Source of the DNA: Colletotrichum lupini
Lineage: Eukaryota; Ascomycota; Sordariomycetes; Glomerellales; Glomerellaceae
DNA length: 64,000 nt
NCBI RefSeq assembly: GCF_023278565.1
Contig: NC_064680.1
Location: forward strand, 186,001 to 250,000
Direction of reading: 5' to 3'
The translations under genes and the position numbers were made by a program. The notes beneath the pieces are model-generated. The model saw nothing but the letters and a program-made list of their open reading frames with translations. It made no database searches and was not told the DNA's origin. Each line of letters begins with the position of its first letter. Position 1 is the first letter of the stretch. Shown piece after piece: positions 46,768 to 61,086 of the stretch.

Positions 46768-49517
46768 ATAATAATCTTAGGGTTAAGGATTTAGTAATAT
46801 AGATCTAAACAAAATGTCTTTTAAAAACGCTATTAAGAGTATACTTTTTATTTATTAAAAATAACTAAATCTAATATTTTAAAATAGATTTTATAATAAT
46901 ATAAGATACTTAGCTTAATTAAAATAGTATAATCTAAATTATAAAATCCGAGGGGGTCTAGGAATAGCCTCTTATTAAATAGTATTACCTTTTTTATAAA
47001 CTAGCCTTACGTCCTAATTAAAGTAAAATATTTTAAAAAAAGTTTTATTTAAAGTTCGCTTAGGTATTTAAAGCGAGTATTTATATACTCCCGGCTTATA
47101 AATACCTCGTTTTCTATATAAACTTAGTAAAAACGTAGCTCTTAGTTATTAATTATATTTTATATAACGTTAATAAGTTAATATAAATAACTAAGACTAT
47201 TTAAAAAATAACTCTTAATATTATTATTACTTAACTTAGTATTAAAAATAATACGAGTACTAAAGTTTTAGTATTTTTAAATAAAATAACGGGCTTATTA
47301 TGCTCTTAAAAATAAGTATATTACGTAGAAATACTAGAGGATTAGGTATTAATTATTAAACTTTTTATAGAGCTTAGTCTAGGCTTTTTTAAAAATATAC
47401 TTAGTTTTAACGAAAATAATAAGTTTTTATATTATAAGAACTCTATAATATGTATAAGGGGGAGGCTTATTAATAAGTATATTAATATAAGCTTTATCCT
47501 TATTATCTAATATAACTATTACTTATATTAATAACTAATATCCCTTACTATTAAACCTATTATTATTATTATTATAATTACGGTCCTTAACTTATTTCTA
47601 CTTAGCCCTAAGCATAACATTAAAATTAATATAATATATATAAAGTTATTACTAAACGTCTAGGAACTACTTATTTAGTATAGCTTTTATTTACTTATTA
47701 TAATTTATAATAATAATAATAAAATAATAAACTAAGTATTAGTTTATAAATTAGCGGATATTTACTAAGAAAAATTAAAAACCTTCTAGTTTTTCGTTAT
47801 TAATAAAGCTAAACGTAGTATTATAAATAGATTTAAAGTAGGTTAACTTAGTAACTTAAAAAAGAGGGAGCTTAAAATAATTAGTATTATAAGTATTATT
47901 AAAGCTAATTATCTTAGGGAATCGCTTTTATATTTAGAAATAGTAAAAAAAGGTCTAAATAAGGCTAATAAAGCGGTTTAGCTCGTTATTTATTTATTTT
48001 ACTATATATAAAATATCTCGCTCGTTAAATAGCTTAATTAACGTTATAATTAGCGAGTATTTAACTAGTTTCTCTCGGTTTATATAAGCCCTAGTATTAT
48101 AAATATTTTACTAAATAAATAAAGACTTTAAAAACTATTCTTAAATAATAGCGCGTACGTTATGTACCTAAATCTTAACCCGTTAGTTTATAATTTTAAT
48201 AATTTTCTTAACTAGCTAAGTAAGCTTATAATAAAAAGGGTATATAAATATTTTAAAACTAGGCTTATAGTTATATTAGCTATATTAGAAATCTTTATAT
48301 TATTATAATAATTACTATCCCTCGACCTTAGCTTTAGTAATTAACTTTTATTTATAGCTATATTTTTAAAATCTCCGTTACTTTAGACCTATATTATAGC
48401 TAGGCTTAGGATATTTATATTAATTATATTAAAATATATACTAAATATTCTTTTTACTTTATTTATATTTATAATATTTTATAATATTAAAGTTATTAAC
48501 TTTAATAAAAGTATTAACTTAATTAAAGAAAATATTTGCTATTAGCTCTAAGCTATTAAGAATTAGTAAGTTTAGGGTTTTATTTAAAAAAAGAGAAGAG
48601 GATTTTTTATTTTAAATATAATAAGAAGCTACGGTTTAAAAAAATAATAAACTTAAAAAAAGGTTTTATTATAAAAGTAAATAAAGTAATAAGTTTATCT
48701 AAGACCCCTATATTTTCTATTATAAATAGCTTTACTTATATTATTAAATAAGGCTAGTTATTAACCTTTTATTAGTCTTAATAACTTATATAATAAGCTA
48801 AAAAATATTATTAAACTATTTTATAATAGGCTAAGTAGGTTATTAAGATTTATTAAAAAAGAAAGAGGAACTAGGCTCTAATAATATTTAAAAAAGGGTA
48901 GTATACTAAGTAATCTATATTTTCTTTAAAGAATAGTACGTAAAATAGAGTATAAGCTATTTAAACTCTTTATTAAAAAAGAGAGGACTACGTATTAATA
49001 AAAATTAAAGAACAATAAAAAGCTAAAGAGTATTAGTTTTATTAAAGGATTTTTAATTAAAATAGAGGGTTAGTTCTATTTTAATATATTAATATAAATA
49101 CTAAAATAGTAGTTATGTTTTTTATAATAGCTCAAATAAAATATTATTTATTAAGTTATTATATATATAAAGATTACTAACTCTATAAAACTAGCTAATA
49201 TTAGCATAGCTTCTATTTAAAATAAAAAATAATAATATATTATTATTATCGGAGCGTTAGCGTTTTATAAAATAGCTTTAATTATCTAAGTTATTAAATT
49301 AAGCTCGGTAACGTAGGCTCGGTATATAAGCTATTAAAGGAGCTATTTTATAATATTTAAACTAATATAGCTTTAAAAAAAAGAGGACGTAAAACGCGTT
49401 AAGTTAATAATAATTTTATAATAAAGCTCCCTTAAAGTATAATTATATAAAAAGAATTATAAAAAGGGATAAGTACTTTAAAAAAAAGTAATAAAATCTA
49501 AGTATATTAATAATAAA
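46768..49517. mobile_element. Right arm of the Mutator-like element
   Basis: About 2.7 kb, AT-rich, with stops in all frames. It does not match the gypsy copies. Its position and length fit the main part of a transposase gene, but I could not read MULE motifs through the RIP damage. Confidence 0.5.
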
Positions 49518-49604
49518 TTTTTGAACTAATTAAAAGTAGAGAATATTATACGTCCCTAAGAGCTATGCGTCCGTATTAATTCGTTATGCGTCCCTATTAA
49601 TTCC
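49518..49604 (-). repeat. Right TIR of the Mutator-like element
   Basis: Reverse complement starts GGAATTAATAGGGACGCATA and carries three GGACGCATA-type motifs, with one C-to-T change in the third (GGACGTATA). It pairs with 38405-38490. Confidence 0.8.
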
Positions 49605-49909
49605 TTATTTTAATAAAAGCTATATATTATATTTATTTTCGTTCTTTAAGAGTTTTTAAAAATCCGTTTAAACCCTTTTTTTTAAGTCGTTTAGTAACTA
49701 GATTTTTTTAAAAACCCTAGTTAGTAATCTAATCTATTTATAAGTTATACCTTTATAACTATAGAATTTTTAGAATAATATCGATATTTCTAATTTCTAT
49801 AATATCGTATTATAATTATTTTTATTAGTTATTAATATATATTAAGAGGTATATAGTCTCTTAATTAATATATTTATAATTATAGTCAACTCGTTCTTTT
49901 TTTATTATT
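49605..49909 (-). pseudogene. Gypsy pol remnant between the MULE and retroposon copy 4
   Basis: Reverse complement of about 42.4-42.7 kb of element A and the equivalent part of the plus-strand copy. It continues the minus-strand pol interrupted at 38404. Confidence 0.75.
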
Positions 49910-50890
49910 GTTTTAGTACTCTACCTTTACTAGCTACTTAGGTAATTTTGAATATTAGTTATATAGTATTAATATACGGTATTAATAAATACTTATACTA
50001 TCTCGCTAAATTATTTTTTTAGATTTTCTAACTTTTTAACTTTCCCTCTTATAAAGTTTATAACTACGGATTATAAATAGTAATAGGCGCCTAACGCTAC
50101 TACTTTATAAGCCCGCGCACCTAGCTAAGTTAGTTACTTTTTTAAGTATAATAGCTTATAATAATAGTATTAGAAATGCCCTCGTTATTATTATTAAATA
50201 ATATCGACTTTATAATATCTACCTTAGTATTTTTAACTTTACTTATATATATATATATTCGTTACCTCGTTTCTTTTATTAAAATCAAAAAATACTACTT
50301 CCCTCGCTATTTATTATTATTGTATTATCGCTATTGCTATTACTATCTAACCGTCTACTTTAAGTATACTTTATTAAAATACTAAGACGCTATTAATAAC
50401 TTATCGACCCTTAGGGCTTCTTCAGTAATTAGAAGTTCGATTTTATAAGTATTATATTAAACGACCCCGAGCTATAGAAAGACTATTTTAATAAATACTA
50501 TATTAGTAATATTAACTTATAAAAGACGGATAGATATATTATAATAGGTATTACTTTTATTAGCGCCCTTTTAATATAATATAGTAATATAAATAAGCCT
50601 AGACTTAATAATATATTTAGGAGCTTAAAAAGAGTATAAGCGAGCGTATTAAATAAGAATAATAATAGGGAGAGGTTATTATTAAATAAAATAAAAGGAA
50701 AAAATAAGGGGTAGTATTTAGCTATTAAAAGGGCGATTAATATATTGCGGCGGGATCGTTAATATTTACGGCCGGCTATTATTAGTTATAAAGTTTATTA
50801 CGTAATAAAAACTTAATATTAACCCTAATAAACTAGCTTGCCCGTAAAGGCGGAGATGGCCCCTAATAAGGCGGACCGGACCCCAAAGGG
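49910..50890 (-). mobile_element. LINE/SINE-like retroposon, copy 4, long form (981 bp)
   Basis: Flanked by CTTTTTTTATTATT (49896-49909) and CTTTTTTTACTATT (50891-50904), a 14-bp duplication with one transition. On the minus strand it starts CCCTTTGGGGTCCGGTCC, a GC-rich 5' end spared by RIP, and ends with the same 3' sequence as the four short copies. It is the longest copy here and suggests the short ones are 5'-truncated. The plus-strand open frame at 50176-50385 is a shadow within it. Confidence 0.75.
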
Positions 50891-50904
50891 CTTTTTTTAC
50901 TATT

Positions 50905-53552
50905 TATAGTTAATATAAGCTATTTTTTTATATTTATAATAAGTTAAGTTTATTTACTATTTTCAATAAAATATGAGTTTTTATATATTATTATTAATAA
51001 TAGCGTTTAATCCTTATTTATAAATATCGAGGTTAATTTATAAATATATATTATTATATTATTTAGTTATACATAAGAACTTTTTTTTTTTTTTTTTCTT
51101 ATCGTTTTTTTATAATTAGATTCTTTAGTTTTTTAATATACGCTTTTTTTATTAAGTACTTTACTTACGTAGTTCTTATTATTCTCTCTATACCTTAGTT
51201 TTTTTAATATAATAAACTTAATATTAGTTATATTTATAATTCTTTTATTTTATATATTTATTATTAAAGTACTTTATAAGGAAGTTAGGGTCTAGTCCGA
51301 ATATAGCTTTATTACTATTATCGAAACTTAGTAACGTTTAGCTAGGTAATTAATTTTTTATATAAATATCCTTAATAGTTTTATTATTATGTTTTTATAA
51401 ATAAAAACGACTATTTTATTTGAATATAAAATATTAAAAGTATTTATTATTTAGGTATTTTATTTAGAATAATCTTTTATAAAAGGGGTCTTTAGGGTTA
51501 AATAAAAAGTAATCTTTATTTATATAAGAGGTTATTATAACTTTTTTACGTTTTTTAGTTTTATAAAACTAAATAACTTAGTTATTATTAAATAAATAAA
51601 TATATTTATATTATAGTTTATTATTATCCTTTTTAGAGCTAGTATTATTAATACTAAGTAATTTTTATAATTAACCTTTATTTAAATACGTTATTAAGTA
51701 ATATTACGAAGTTTATCTAAACTATAGGGTAATTTTATTTTATTAAAATAAAAAAAACTAGTTTCTATTTCGATATTTTTTCTTTTGATTTTAAAATTAA
51801 TTCTTATATTATTAATAATTCTAAAGTTAAAAATTAGCTTTTTAAGTACTTCGATTTTATTTTTATATACGAGGTCCTTAAGCTAATCCTTAACTTTATA
51901 AATAAACTTTTTATTAATATTTACTTATTATATTATATAAATAAACTTAGTTAATATTTTATCTAAATTAAGTTTTATTTAAAACTTAATAAGTTATTTT
52001 TAGTTTATATTATCTTATTACGCTATATATACGAAATTATTTATAATCTTTCTTATATCGGGTCCTCTTTTTTTAAACTTAAGGAGCTACTTCTTTATAT
52101 TAACTAGGAGTTTTTATTTAATTCGTTTTTTAAAAAAGTTAAGCGTATTTTTCGTAATAAGGTTCGTTTTACTCTTTTTTTTTATATTTTTATAAATTTA
52201 AAAAAGTATAGTAATATATTTAATATTATTCTTTTTAAAAATATAGGGTTAACAAATAAGTATTTCTTTTTTTTTAATTATTATTATTAAAGCTTTAATA
52301 AGTAATAAAGTAAATCGTTTATTATTTTTAAATTATTTAGAGTACTATTCTATTTATCTTTTATTATCTTAGTAAATAAAGTAACTATTATTATAATAGG
52401 CTATTTATAAGAGTTATTTATAAGGAATTTCTTTATTTATAATATTAGCTCGCTTTTTTGAAATAGGTTAGTATTAAATATACTTAGGTTATTAATAATC
52501 TCTAACTATATATTTTTATTTATTATAATTATAGTATTTAAAGTCCTTTTTTTATTATAGTTTTTTATATTTAATAGTATTAAGGTCTATAGGTCCTCTA
52601 TAATATTTACAAAACGTATTTTATTATTATTAATTTCTTAGGTTATTTTAGTAATTATTTAGTAATTTACTATAGTTCTAATATTCTTTATTAAAATTAG
52701 TTTAAAAGCGCCGTACTTCTCTTTTTTTTTTATATTGTTCGTATAGTTAGGTATTAATTTTAATAGCGAGCTTAATATAATATAAGAAATTTATTAATTA
52801 TTTTATTTTACTAAGTTCGTTTTTAATTTTACTCTTTAATATTTAATAAAATAAAAAGATATAGGTTTTTTTAATATAATTAAGTTATATTATAAGTTTT
52901 TTAAACTTAGTAGTATAATATAAAGTAAACTTAAATTTATTAAAAATTAGCTAGGTTTTTTTTAGCTTATTACTTTTTATTAAAATTTTAAAATAGAGAT
53001 TTGAGGGTATTTTAAAATCCTATTATATTACTAAAAATATTCGTAGTTTTTTTTTATAGTATAATAAATAATTATTATTATTAAAACTTTTTTTTAAAAG
53101 GGCTCGAACTACTCTAAAGCTCGTCCCTTAAGGAAAGTTATTACGTAAATAACTTATTTAGTTTTATTATAAAAGTTAGTAATATAGAACGTTTAGTAAG
53201 TTCTAATTTAAATTAAAAATCCCTTAAGACGTTTAGTAATTTTATTAAAAATAATAAGTATATTAAGCTTAAGTTCTTTTTATTTATTTATAAGAGTTTT
53301 AATAATCTTAATAACGGCTTAGAGGGTTCTAAGTTTTTATTCTAAGTTAATTTTTTCTTTTTAATTCCTAGGTTAGTTATAACTTTATTAATTATATTTT
53401 AAAGAGCGGCGATATTTTCGTTATTTTTAGCTAAGGTTATAGCTATTTAAGCGGAGTTATTATTAAAGAGCTCTATAAGTTCCTTATTTTACTTATTACT
53501 TTTTTTAATAGTACGTTATATCTTTTTATAATTTACCCGTTTTTAAAAAAGA
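50905..53552 (-). pseudogene. Gypsy gag and 5' pol remnant, minus strand
   Basis: Reverse complement of about 54.7-57.3 kb. A zinc-knuckle remnant lies near 52495-52545. The match to gag ends in a TTTTTAAAAAA stretch near 53541-53552, where plus-strand 3' sequence begins. Confidence 0.75.
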
Positions 53553-53957
53553 AGCTTTTTTACCTCTTTTTTACGTTCTAACTTATTAGCTTTAAATAAA
53601 AGACGATCTATTATAAATATAATTAATATAAAAAGTATTAAAAAAAGAAAAAAACTTACGATCGTATATAATATTAGTAGTTATATTATAAAAACGACTA
53701 CGATATATATACTTATAATACTTTAATTTACCCTTTAGTATTTTATATTTTTATTTTAATAAATAATAAAATAAGTAAAGTATCTTAACCTTAAATCCTC
53801 GCTCTTTAATTTCAAAAATAAGCTTTAATTTATAATATATTAAAGATCTAATAAATATCTTAATATTTTTAAAGAAAACTACTTAATAAGCCCTAACCTA
53901 GGCTATAATAACTTATTTATAAATTTATAAAAATAAGAATTTTAAAAAAAGACTTAA
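53541..53957 (+). pseudogene. Gypsy 3' internal region, plus strand, beside the inversion junction
   Basis: Matches about 60670-61086 in the same orientation, including an AAAAAAAGAC tract directly before the LTR. It is joined head to tail with the following LTR, and its left neighbour is inverted gag. Confidence 0.75.
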
Positions 53958-54496
53958 TATTATAATTTAATATATATAACTAAAAATAGGGCCCGCCCCA
54001 TAGGCTTATAATAGCTATAATATACTATATATATAAGAATATAAGAATATAAAATAACTTTTATAAAATAAAAGAATTATAAATAAGTTATATATAAATA
54101 AGAAGGAGTAATTACGTAATAAAGTAATTATTATAATTACTCTAAGTAATTACTTATTAGTATTTATTAAGTAATTACTTAACGAATAAGAGTAATTATT
54201 AATAAAGGATATATTTATAAGCGGATTTATATATAATATAACCTTAAGCTAGGCTTAAGAATAGACTTTTATAGCTTTTTTAGTAATTAATTTAGTATTA
54301 ACTTTTATAATCGCTTTTAACTATTTTTATTAAAAACCCATTTTAATAAGATTATAATTAATTACTAAAGCTTTATTTATTTTATAATTTATAAATATAG
54401 TTTTAAAGAAGCTATTTATAACTACGATACTACTTACTTAGTACTCGTAGCCTTAATTTTTATTAATATACTTATTATAACTAACTAGTTATAATA
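53958..54496 (+). repeat. Middle gypsy LTR (539 bp)
   Basis: Shared border: it is the 3' LTR of the left fragment and the 5' LTR of the right gag-pol copy. It has the same length as the other two LTRs after their insertions are removed. Confidence 0.85.
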
Positions 54497-57400
54497 TTTT
54501 AATTACTCTTATTTAGTAAGTTAGCCCTATAAAACTTATTAAATAGTAAAAAGAATAAGGATATTTTCTAAAACCTTAAGTACTTCTTTATTTAATTTTA
54601 AAAAACTTATTAACTTAGTTAGCGAGCTAGCTAAAGCTAAGAATAACGAGATACTTAACGTTACTTACGACTCCGATAGTAATATAGTTTTTAAAAAGGT
54701 AGATTATAAAGAAATACGACGTATTATTAAAAAGAGTAATAAGTAGAATAAGGAACTTATAAAGCTTTTTAATAATAACTCTATTTAAATAGCTATAATT
54801 TTAATTAAAAATAACGAAAATATTACTACCTTTTAAAATATAATTAATAAAACTATAACTAACCTAAGAATTAAAAAGAAAAATAGACAACTTAAAATAA
54901 GACATTAGAACTTTTTAAACTATTTTTAATATTATTAAAACTCTTATAAATAAATAAATAAACTTAAGCTTAATATACTTATTATTTTTAATAAAATTAT
55001 TAAACGTTTCAAAGTTTCTTTAATTTAAATTAGAACTTACTAAACGTTTTATATTATTAACTTTTATAATAAAACTAAACGAGTTATTTATATAATAACC
55101 TTTTTTAAAGAACGAGCTTTAAAATAGTTCGAGCCCTTTTAAAAAGAATTCTATAATAATAACAGTTATTTATTATATTATAAAAAAAGAATTACGAATA
55201 CTTTTAGTAATATAATAGGATTTTAGAGCGCTTTTAAATCCTTATTTTAGGACTTTAATAAAAAGTAATAAGCTAAAAGAGACCTAGCTAATTTTTAATA
55301 AACTAAGTCCGCTTTATATTACGTTATTAAGTTTAAAAAGCTTATAATACGACTTAATTTTATTAAAAAAACTTATATTTCTTTATTTTATTAAAAACTA
55401 AAAAATAAAGTTAAGGACGAACTTAGTAAAATAAAATAACTAATAAATCTTTTATATTATATTAAATATATTATTAAAATCGATACTTAATTATATAAAT
55501 AATATTAAAAAAGGGAGAAATACGGCGCCCTTAAACTAATTTTAATAAAAAATATTAAAATTATAATAAATTACTAAGTAATTACTAAAATAACTTAAAA
55601 AACTAATAGTAATAAGGTACGTCCTATAAATAATATAAAGGACCTATAAACCTTAGTATTATTAAATATAAAAAGTTTTAATAAAAAAAGAGTTTTAAAT
55701 ACTATAATTATAATAAATAAGGATATATAATTAGAGATTATTAATAACTCAAGTATATTTAATACTAATCTATTTTAAAAAAGCGAGCTAATATTATAAA
55801 TAAGGAAATTCTTTATAAATAATTCTTATAAATAGTTTATTATAATAATAACTATTTTACTTATTGAAATAGTAAAAAATAAATAGGATAGTACCCTAAA
55901 TAATTTAAAAATAATAAACGATCTACTTTATTATTTATTAAAACCTTCATAATGATAATAAAAAAAGAAGAGATACTTATTTATTAACCCTATATTTTTA
56001 AAAAGAATAATATTAAATATATTATTATACTTTTTTAAATTTATAAAAATATAAAAAAAAAGGGTAAAACGGACCTTATTATAAAAAATATGCTTAACCT
56101 TTTTGAAGGACGAATTAAATAAAAACTCTTAGTTAATATAAAAAAATAACTTTTTAAATTTTAAAACAGAGGACCCGATATAAAAAATATTATGAATAAT
56201 TTCGTATATATAGCGTAATATAATAATATAAACTAAAGATAACTTATTAAGTTTTAAAAAGAAATTAATTTAAATAAAATACTAACTAAGTTTATTTATA
56301 TAATACGATAAGTAAACGTTAATAAAAAATTTATTTATAAAGTTAAAAAATAGTTTAAAAGCCTTATATATAAAGATAAGATCGAAGTATTTAAAAAGCT
56401 AATTTTTAATTTTAAAATTATTAATAAAAACATCGAAATTAAAATTAAAAAACAAAGTATTAAAATAAGAACTAGTTCTTTTTATTTTAATAAAGTAGAA
56501 TTATTTTATAATTCGAACGAACTTTATAATATTATTTAATAACGTACTTAAATAAAGATTAATTATAAAGTATTACTTAGCGTTAATAATACTAATTTTA
56601 AAAAGGACGATAATAAATTATAATATAAATATATTTATTTATTTAATAATAACTAAGTTATTTAGTTTCATAAAACTAAAGAATATAAGAAGGTTATAAT
56701 AACTCCTTATATAAATAAAAATTACTTTTTATTTAATATTAAAAACCTTTTTTATAAGGAATTATTCTAAGTAGAGTACTTAAATAATAAATACTTTTAG
56801 TATTTTATATTTAAAGAAAATAGTCGTTTTTATTTACGAAGATATAATAATAAAACTATTTAAAATATTTATATGAAAAATTAATTACTTAACTAGACGT
56901 TACTAAGCTTTAATAATAATAATAGAGCTATATTCGGACTAGACCCTAACTTTTCTATAAAGTATTTTAATAGTAAATATATAAAATAAAAAGATTATAA
57001 ATATAATTAATATTAAGTTTATTATATTAAAAAAGCTAAGGTATAAAAAGAATAATAAGAACTATATAGGTAAGGTACTTAATAAAAAAAGCGTATATTA
57101 AAAAACTAAAAAAGCTAATTATAAAGGAACGATAAGAGGTAAGAATAAAAGAAAGGTTTTTATATATGACTAAATAACGCGACGACGTATACTTATAAAT
57201 CAATTTTAATATTTATAGATAAGGATTAAACGTTATTATTAATAGCGGCGTATAAAAAACTTATATTTTACTAAGAATAGTAAATAAACTTAACTTATTA
57301 TAAGTATAAAAAAATAACTTATATTAATTATAAATAATAAAAAGAGGACGAGTTAATTATAATTATAAATATATTAATTAGAAAACCGTATACTTCTCGA

Positions 57401-60400
57401 TATTAGTAAATAATTATAATACGATATTATAAAGATTAGAAATATTGATATTATCCTAGGAATCTCGTAATTATAAAAATATAATTTATAAATAGATTAG
57501 ATTATTAGCTAGGTTTTCTAAGAAAATCTAGTTACTAAATAACTTAAAAAAAAGGGTTTAAATAGAGTTTTAAAAATTCCTAAAAAATAAGAATAAATAC
57601 GATATATAGCTTTTATTAGAACAATAGAAAGTTTTAAAAAGTTTATAATTAATACTAACGATCGAGGATTATGATAACTTCAAACTATACTTAAGGAATA
57701 TTAAATATATATAAAACTATTCATAAAACCTAAAGAAATAGGATTATTAAAATATAATAACTAGGATATAAAAGTCGAACTTAAAAAAGGAATATAACCT
57801 ATGTTCTATTTAATATACTTAATAAATTAAGAAAAATAAGAGTATTTTAATTAGTATATTAATAAGAAACTCGAGAAGGGATATATTTAATTATCGAATT
57901 CTTTTATAAGATTCTTTTTATTTTTCATATTAAAAAAAAGTAAAAGATTAAAACTTATTATTAATTATAAAAAGCTTAACGAAATTATAAAAAAGAATTA
58001 CTATTTTTTATTACTTATTATTAAGCTTAGAAATTTATTTTATAAAATTAATTAGTTTATTATTATAAACTTTAAAAAAGTATTTAACTAAATTCGAATT
58101 AAAAAAGGAGATAAATAGAAAATAGTATTTTAAACTTATAAAGTACTTTTTAAATACCTCGTTATAATTTTTAAACTTATTAACGCTCTAATAACTTGTT
58201 AAATAATAGTTAATTACGTACTCCGGGAGTATATTAATATCTTTATTATTATTTATATTAATAATATTTACATTTTTTTTAACTTCAAAATATATAAAAA
58301 GTATATTTATATAGTATTTTAAAAGCTTTAAAATACTAAGCTATATACCGAACCCTCTAAGTACGAGTTTTATATATAAAACATAAACTTTTTTAAATAT
58401 ACTATTATATTAAAATAGATTTATATATAAGTATTAAAAATAGAAATAATTAAGGACTAGGTTATATTATAAAACGTTAAGGATATATAAAGATTTTTAA
58501 AATTTATTAACTTTTATTAATAATTCTTTAAAAACTATATTAATATAATTAAACTTTTTAATAACTTAATATAAAAAAATACCCTATTTATTTAAAATCC
58601 TAAGTATAAAGAAGTATTTATTAAAGTTAAGAATATAGTTATATCTAAACTAGTTATTATAATCTTAGACCCCTAAAAACTTTTTAAAATTAAAATTAAT
58701 ACCTCGGACTTGATTATAAAAGCGGTTTTAGGATAATAAAATAAATAAAAAAAGCTTTATTTATATTACTTTTATTTTAAAATATATTACAAAATAGAGT
58801 TAAATTAGTAAATCTATAATAAGGAATTAATAGTAATTATTAAAGTATTTTAAAAATAGAAACTACAATTATTCAAAACTAAATATAATATTATAGTTTA
58901 TATAAACTATACAAACTTTATAAACTTTATAATAAATAAGAACTTAAATAAATAATAAGTTAAGTAGAGCGAATTCCTATTTAAATATAACTTTTAAATT
59001 ATTTATTAAAAAGGTTTAAAAAATAATAGAGTAAACGCTCTTAACAAAAAACCTAATTACGAAGTCGTAATTTTTAAAAAGATATAAGTTATTAAAAGAA
59101 AAAAAACCGGTAGCCTCGTATTAATTATAAAGCTTTTTATAATAATTAAAAAGATTAATACTAGCTTAATTAAGAAAATAACCCCTAAGCTTATTATAAA
59201 AATTTATAATATACTAATATACGGTTACTAAGGAATTATTAAAACGTAAAAACGGATTTATTAATATTATAATAAGTTTATTATACGCGCTAAAATTATA
59301 AAAGTAATTAAAGATTATACGATTTATAAAAAGAGTAAAAATAGTTTATATAAACTTTATAACGAGCTATAACTATTATAATTATTAATAAAAATATAAT
59401 AATTAATTATATAAGATTTTATTATTAAACTACTAAAGTCTAGAGAGCTATTTATTAAAATATAATATAATAATATTTTAGTTATAATTAATCGACTTAC
59501 CAAGTTCGTATATTTTATTTTTTATAAAGAATTAAGTACTATAAAAGACCTAGTATATATATTTATTAAGGTTATATTTTTAAACTATAGTTTATTAAAA
59601 GAAATTAATTTTAATAGAGATAAGCTATTTATTTTAAAGTTTTAAAAATTACTAATTTTATAACTTAGTATAAATTATAAACTATTAATATTATTTTATT
59701 TATAAACTAATCAATAGATAGAAAGGATTAATTAGATCCTCGAAATATACTTTCGTTATTATATAAACTATAACTAAGATAATTAGGTAGTATTTTTATT
59801 AATAACTTAGTTTATATATAATAATATAGTTAATAAGAGTATAAAAGAATCCCTATTCTATTTTAATTACGGATTCTAATTAATAGCGTATAAAAAAGTA
59901 TAATAAGAACTATAAGCTATAAAAGCCGTAATAAATATAAAAAAGCTTAAGGAGATTTATAAATAAGTATTAATAGACCTCGAGTTTATATAATAATATA
60001 TGAAAAGGAACGTAGATAAATTAAGGATTAGAGGACTATTTTTAAAAAAGGAGAATAGTACTTATTTTTCTTTTTATAATATTAAAATAAAATAACTAAG
60101 TAATAAGTTAGATTATAAAAAACTTAGATCTTTCGAGATTATTAAAGAAGTCTTATTAATTAATTATAAATTAAGATTATTAAATATAATATAATATTAT
60201 CCCGTTTTTTATATTTTATTATTTAAACTTATATTAAGAGGTTTAGATATAGAAGATTATATTATTATTAAACTAAACTAACTAGAGTACGAAGTTAAAC
60301 GAATTATTAACTATAGAGTTAAAAATAAAATATAGGAATTTCTAATTAAATAAAAAAACTATAAATATAAAGAAAATATATAGGAACCTATTATAAACTT

Positions 60401-61086
60401 TTAGAACTCTTAAGAATCCTTTTTAGAATATTAAAATTAAAATTAAAACTAGAACTCTTAGCTATTAAAGTATCTTAGTTAATTATTTTAAAAGTATTAC
60501 TAAACTATACTTTTGATATAATAGCCGACTTATTTTTATTAATAATATTAGGAGGATTAGGGATTATCTTTTTCTTTTTAAATACTATTATTTCTTTAAC
60601 AAACGATCTAACTTTAATAGAGACTAATTTATTTTAGTTTATATATAATATAAGGCCTTTACTAATTTTTTAAAAAAAAGCTCTTTTATTTCTTTTTTAT
60701 ATTTTAGCTTATCGGTTTTAAATGAAAAACGATCTATTATAAATATAATTAATATAAAAAATACTAATAAAAAAAGAAAAAACTTATAATTATATATAAT
60801 ATTAGTAATTACGTTATAAGAACGATTACGACGTATATATTTATAATATTTTAATTTACTCTTTAGTATTTTATATTTTTATTTTAATAAATAACAAAAT
60901 AAATAAGGTATTTTAACCTCGAATCCTCGCTCCTTAATTTTAAAAATAAGCTTTAATTAATAATATATTAAAGAGTTAGTAAATATCTTAGTATTTTTAA
61001 AAAAAACTACTTAACGAGCCCTAACCTAGGCTATAACGACTTATTTATAAGTTTATAAAAATAAAACCTTTAAAAAAAAGACCTAA
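54497..61086 (+). pseudogene. Degenerate gypsy gag-pol, plus strand (copy B)
   Basis: The most complete copy of the 539-bp-LTR family: gag from about 54.7 kb, a zinc-knuckle remnant near 55.69 kb, an RT box reading YINN near 58241-58275, the integrase region about 59.1-59.99 kb, and a 3' region. Stops occur throughout and the AT bias is extreme. Confidence 0.85.

Larger units (their letters stand above)
38405..49604. mobile_element. Mutator-like (MULE) DNA transposon, interrupted by a gypsy element
   Basis: TTATTTTAA (38396-38404 and 49605-49613) is a perfect 9-bp target duplication, and gypsy pol is continuous across the insertion. The ends are inverted repeats of about 86 bp (38405-38490 and 49518-49604) differing mainly by transitions. 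The repeats contain a spaced GGACGCATA motif three times. Removing the gypsy element at 39156-46767 and its 5-bp duplication leaves about 3.58 kb. A 9-bp duplication, TIRs near 90 bp and this size are typical of Hop-like fungal MULEs. The left arm is 38405-39155 and the right arm 46768-49604. RIP has destroyed the transposase, so no domain can be read. Confidence 0.75.

Noticed and set aside
50176..50385. 69-codon open frame on the plus strand
   Set aside because: It is antisense within retroposon copy 4, is low-complexity Leu/Tyr/Ile, and has no homologue that I recognise.
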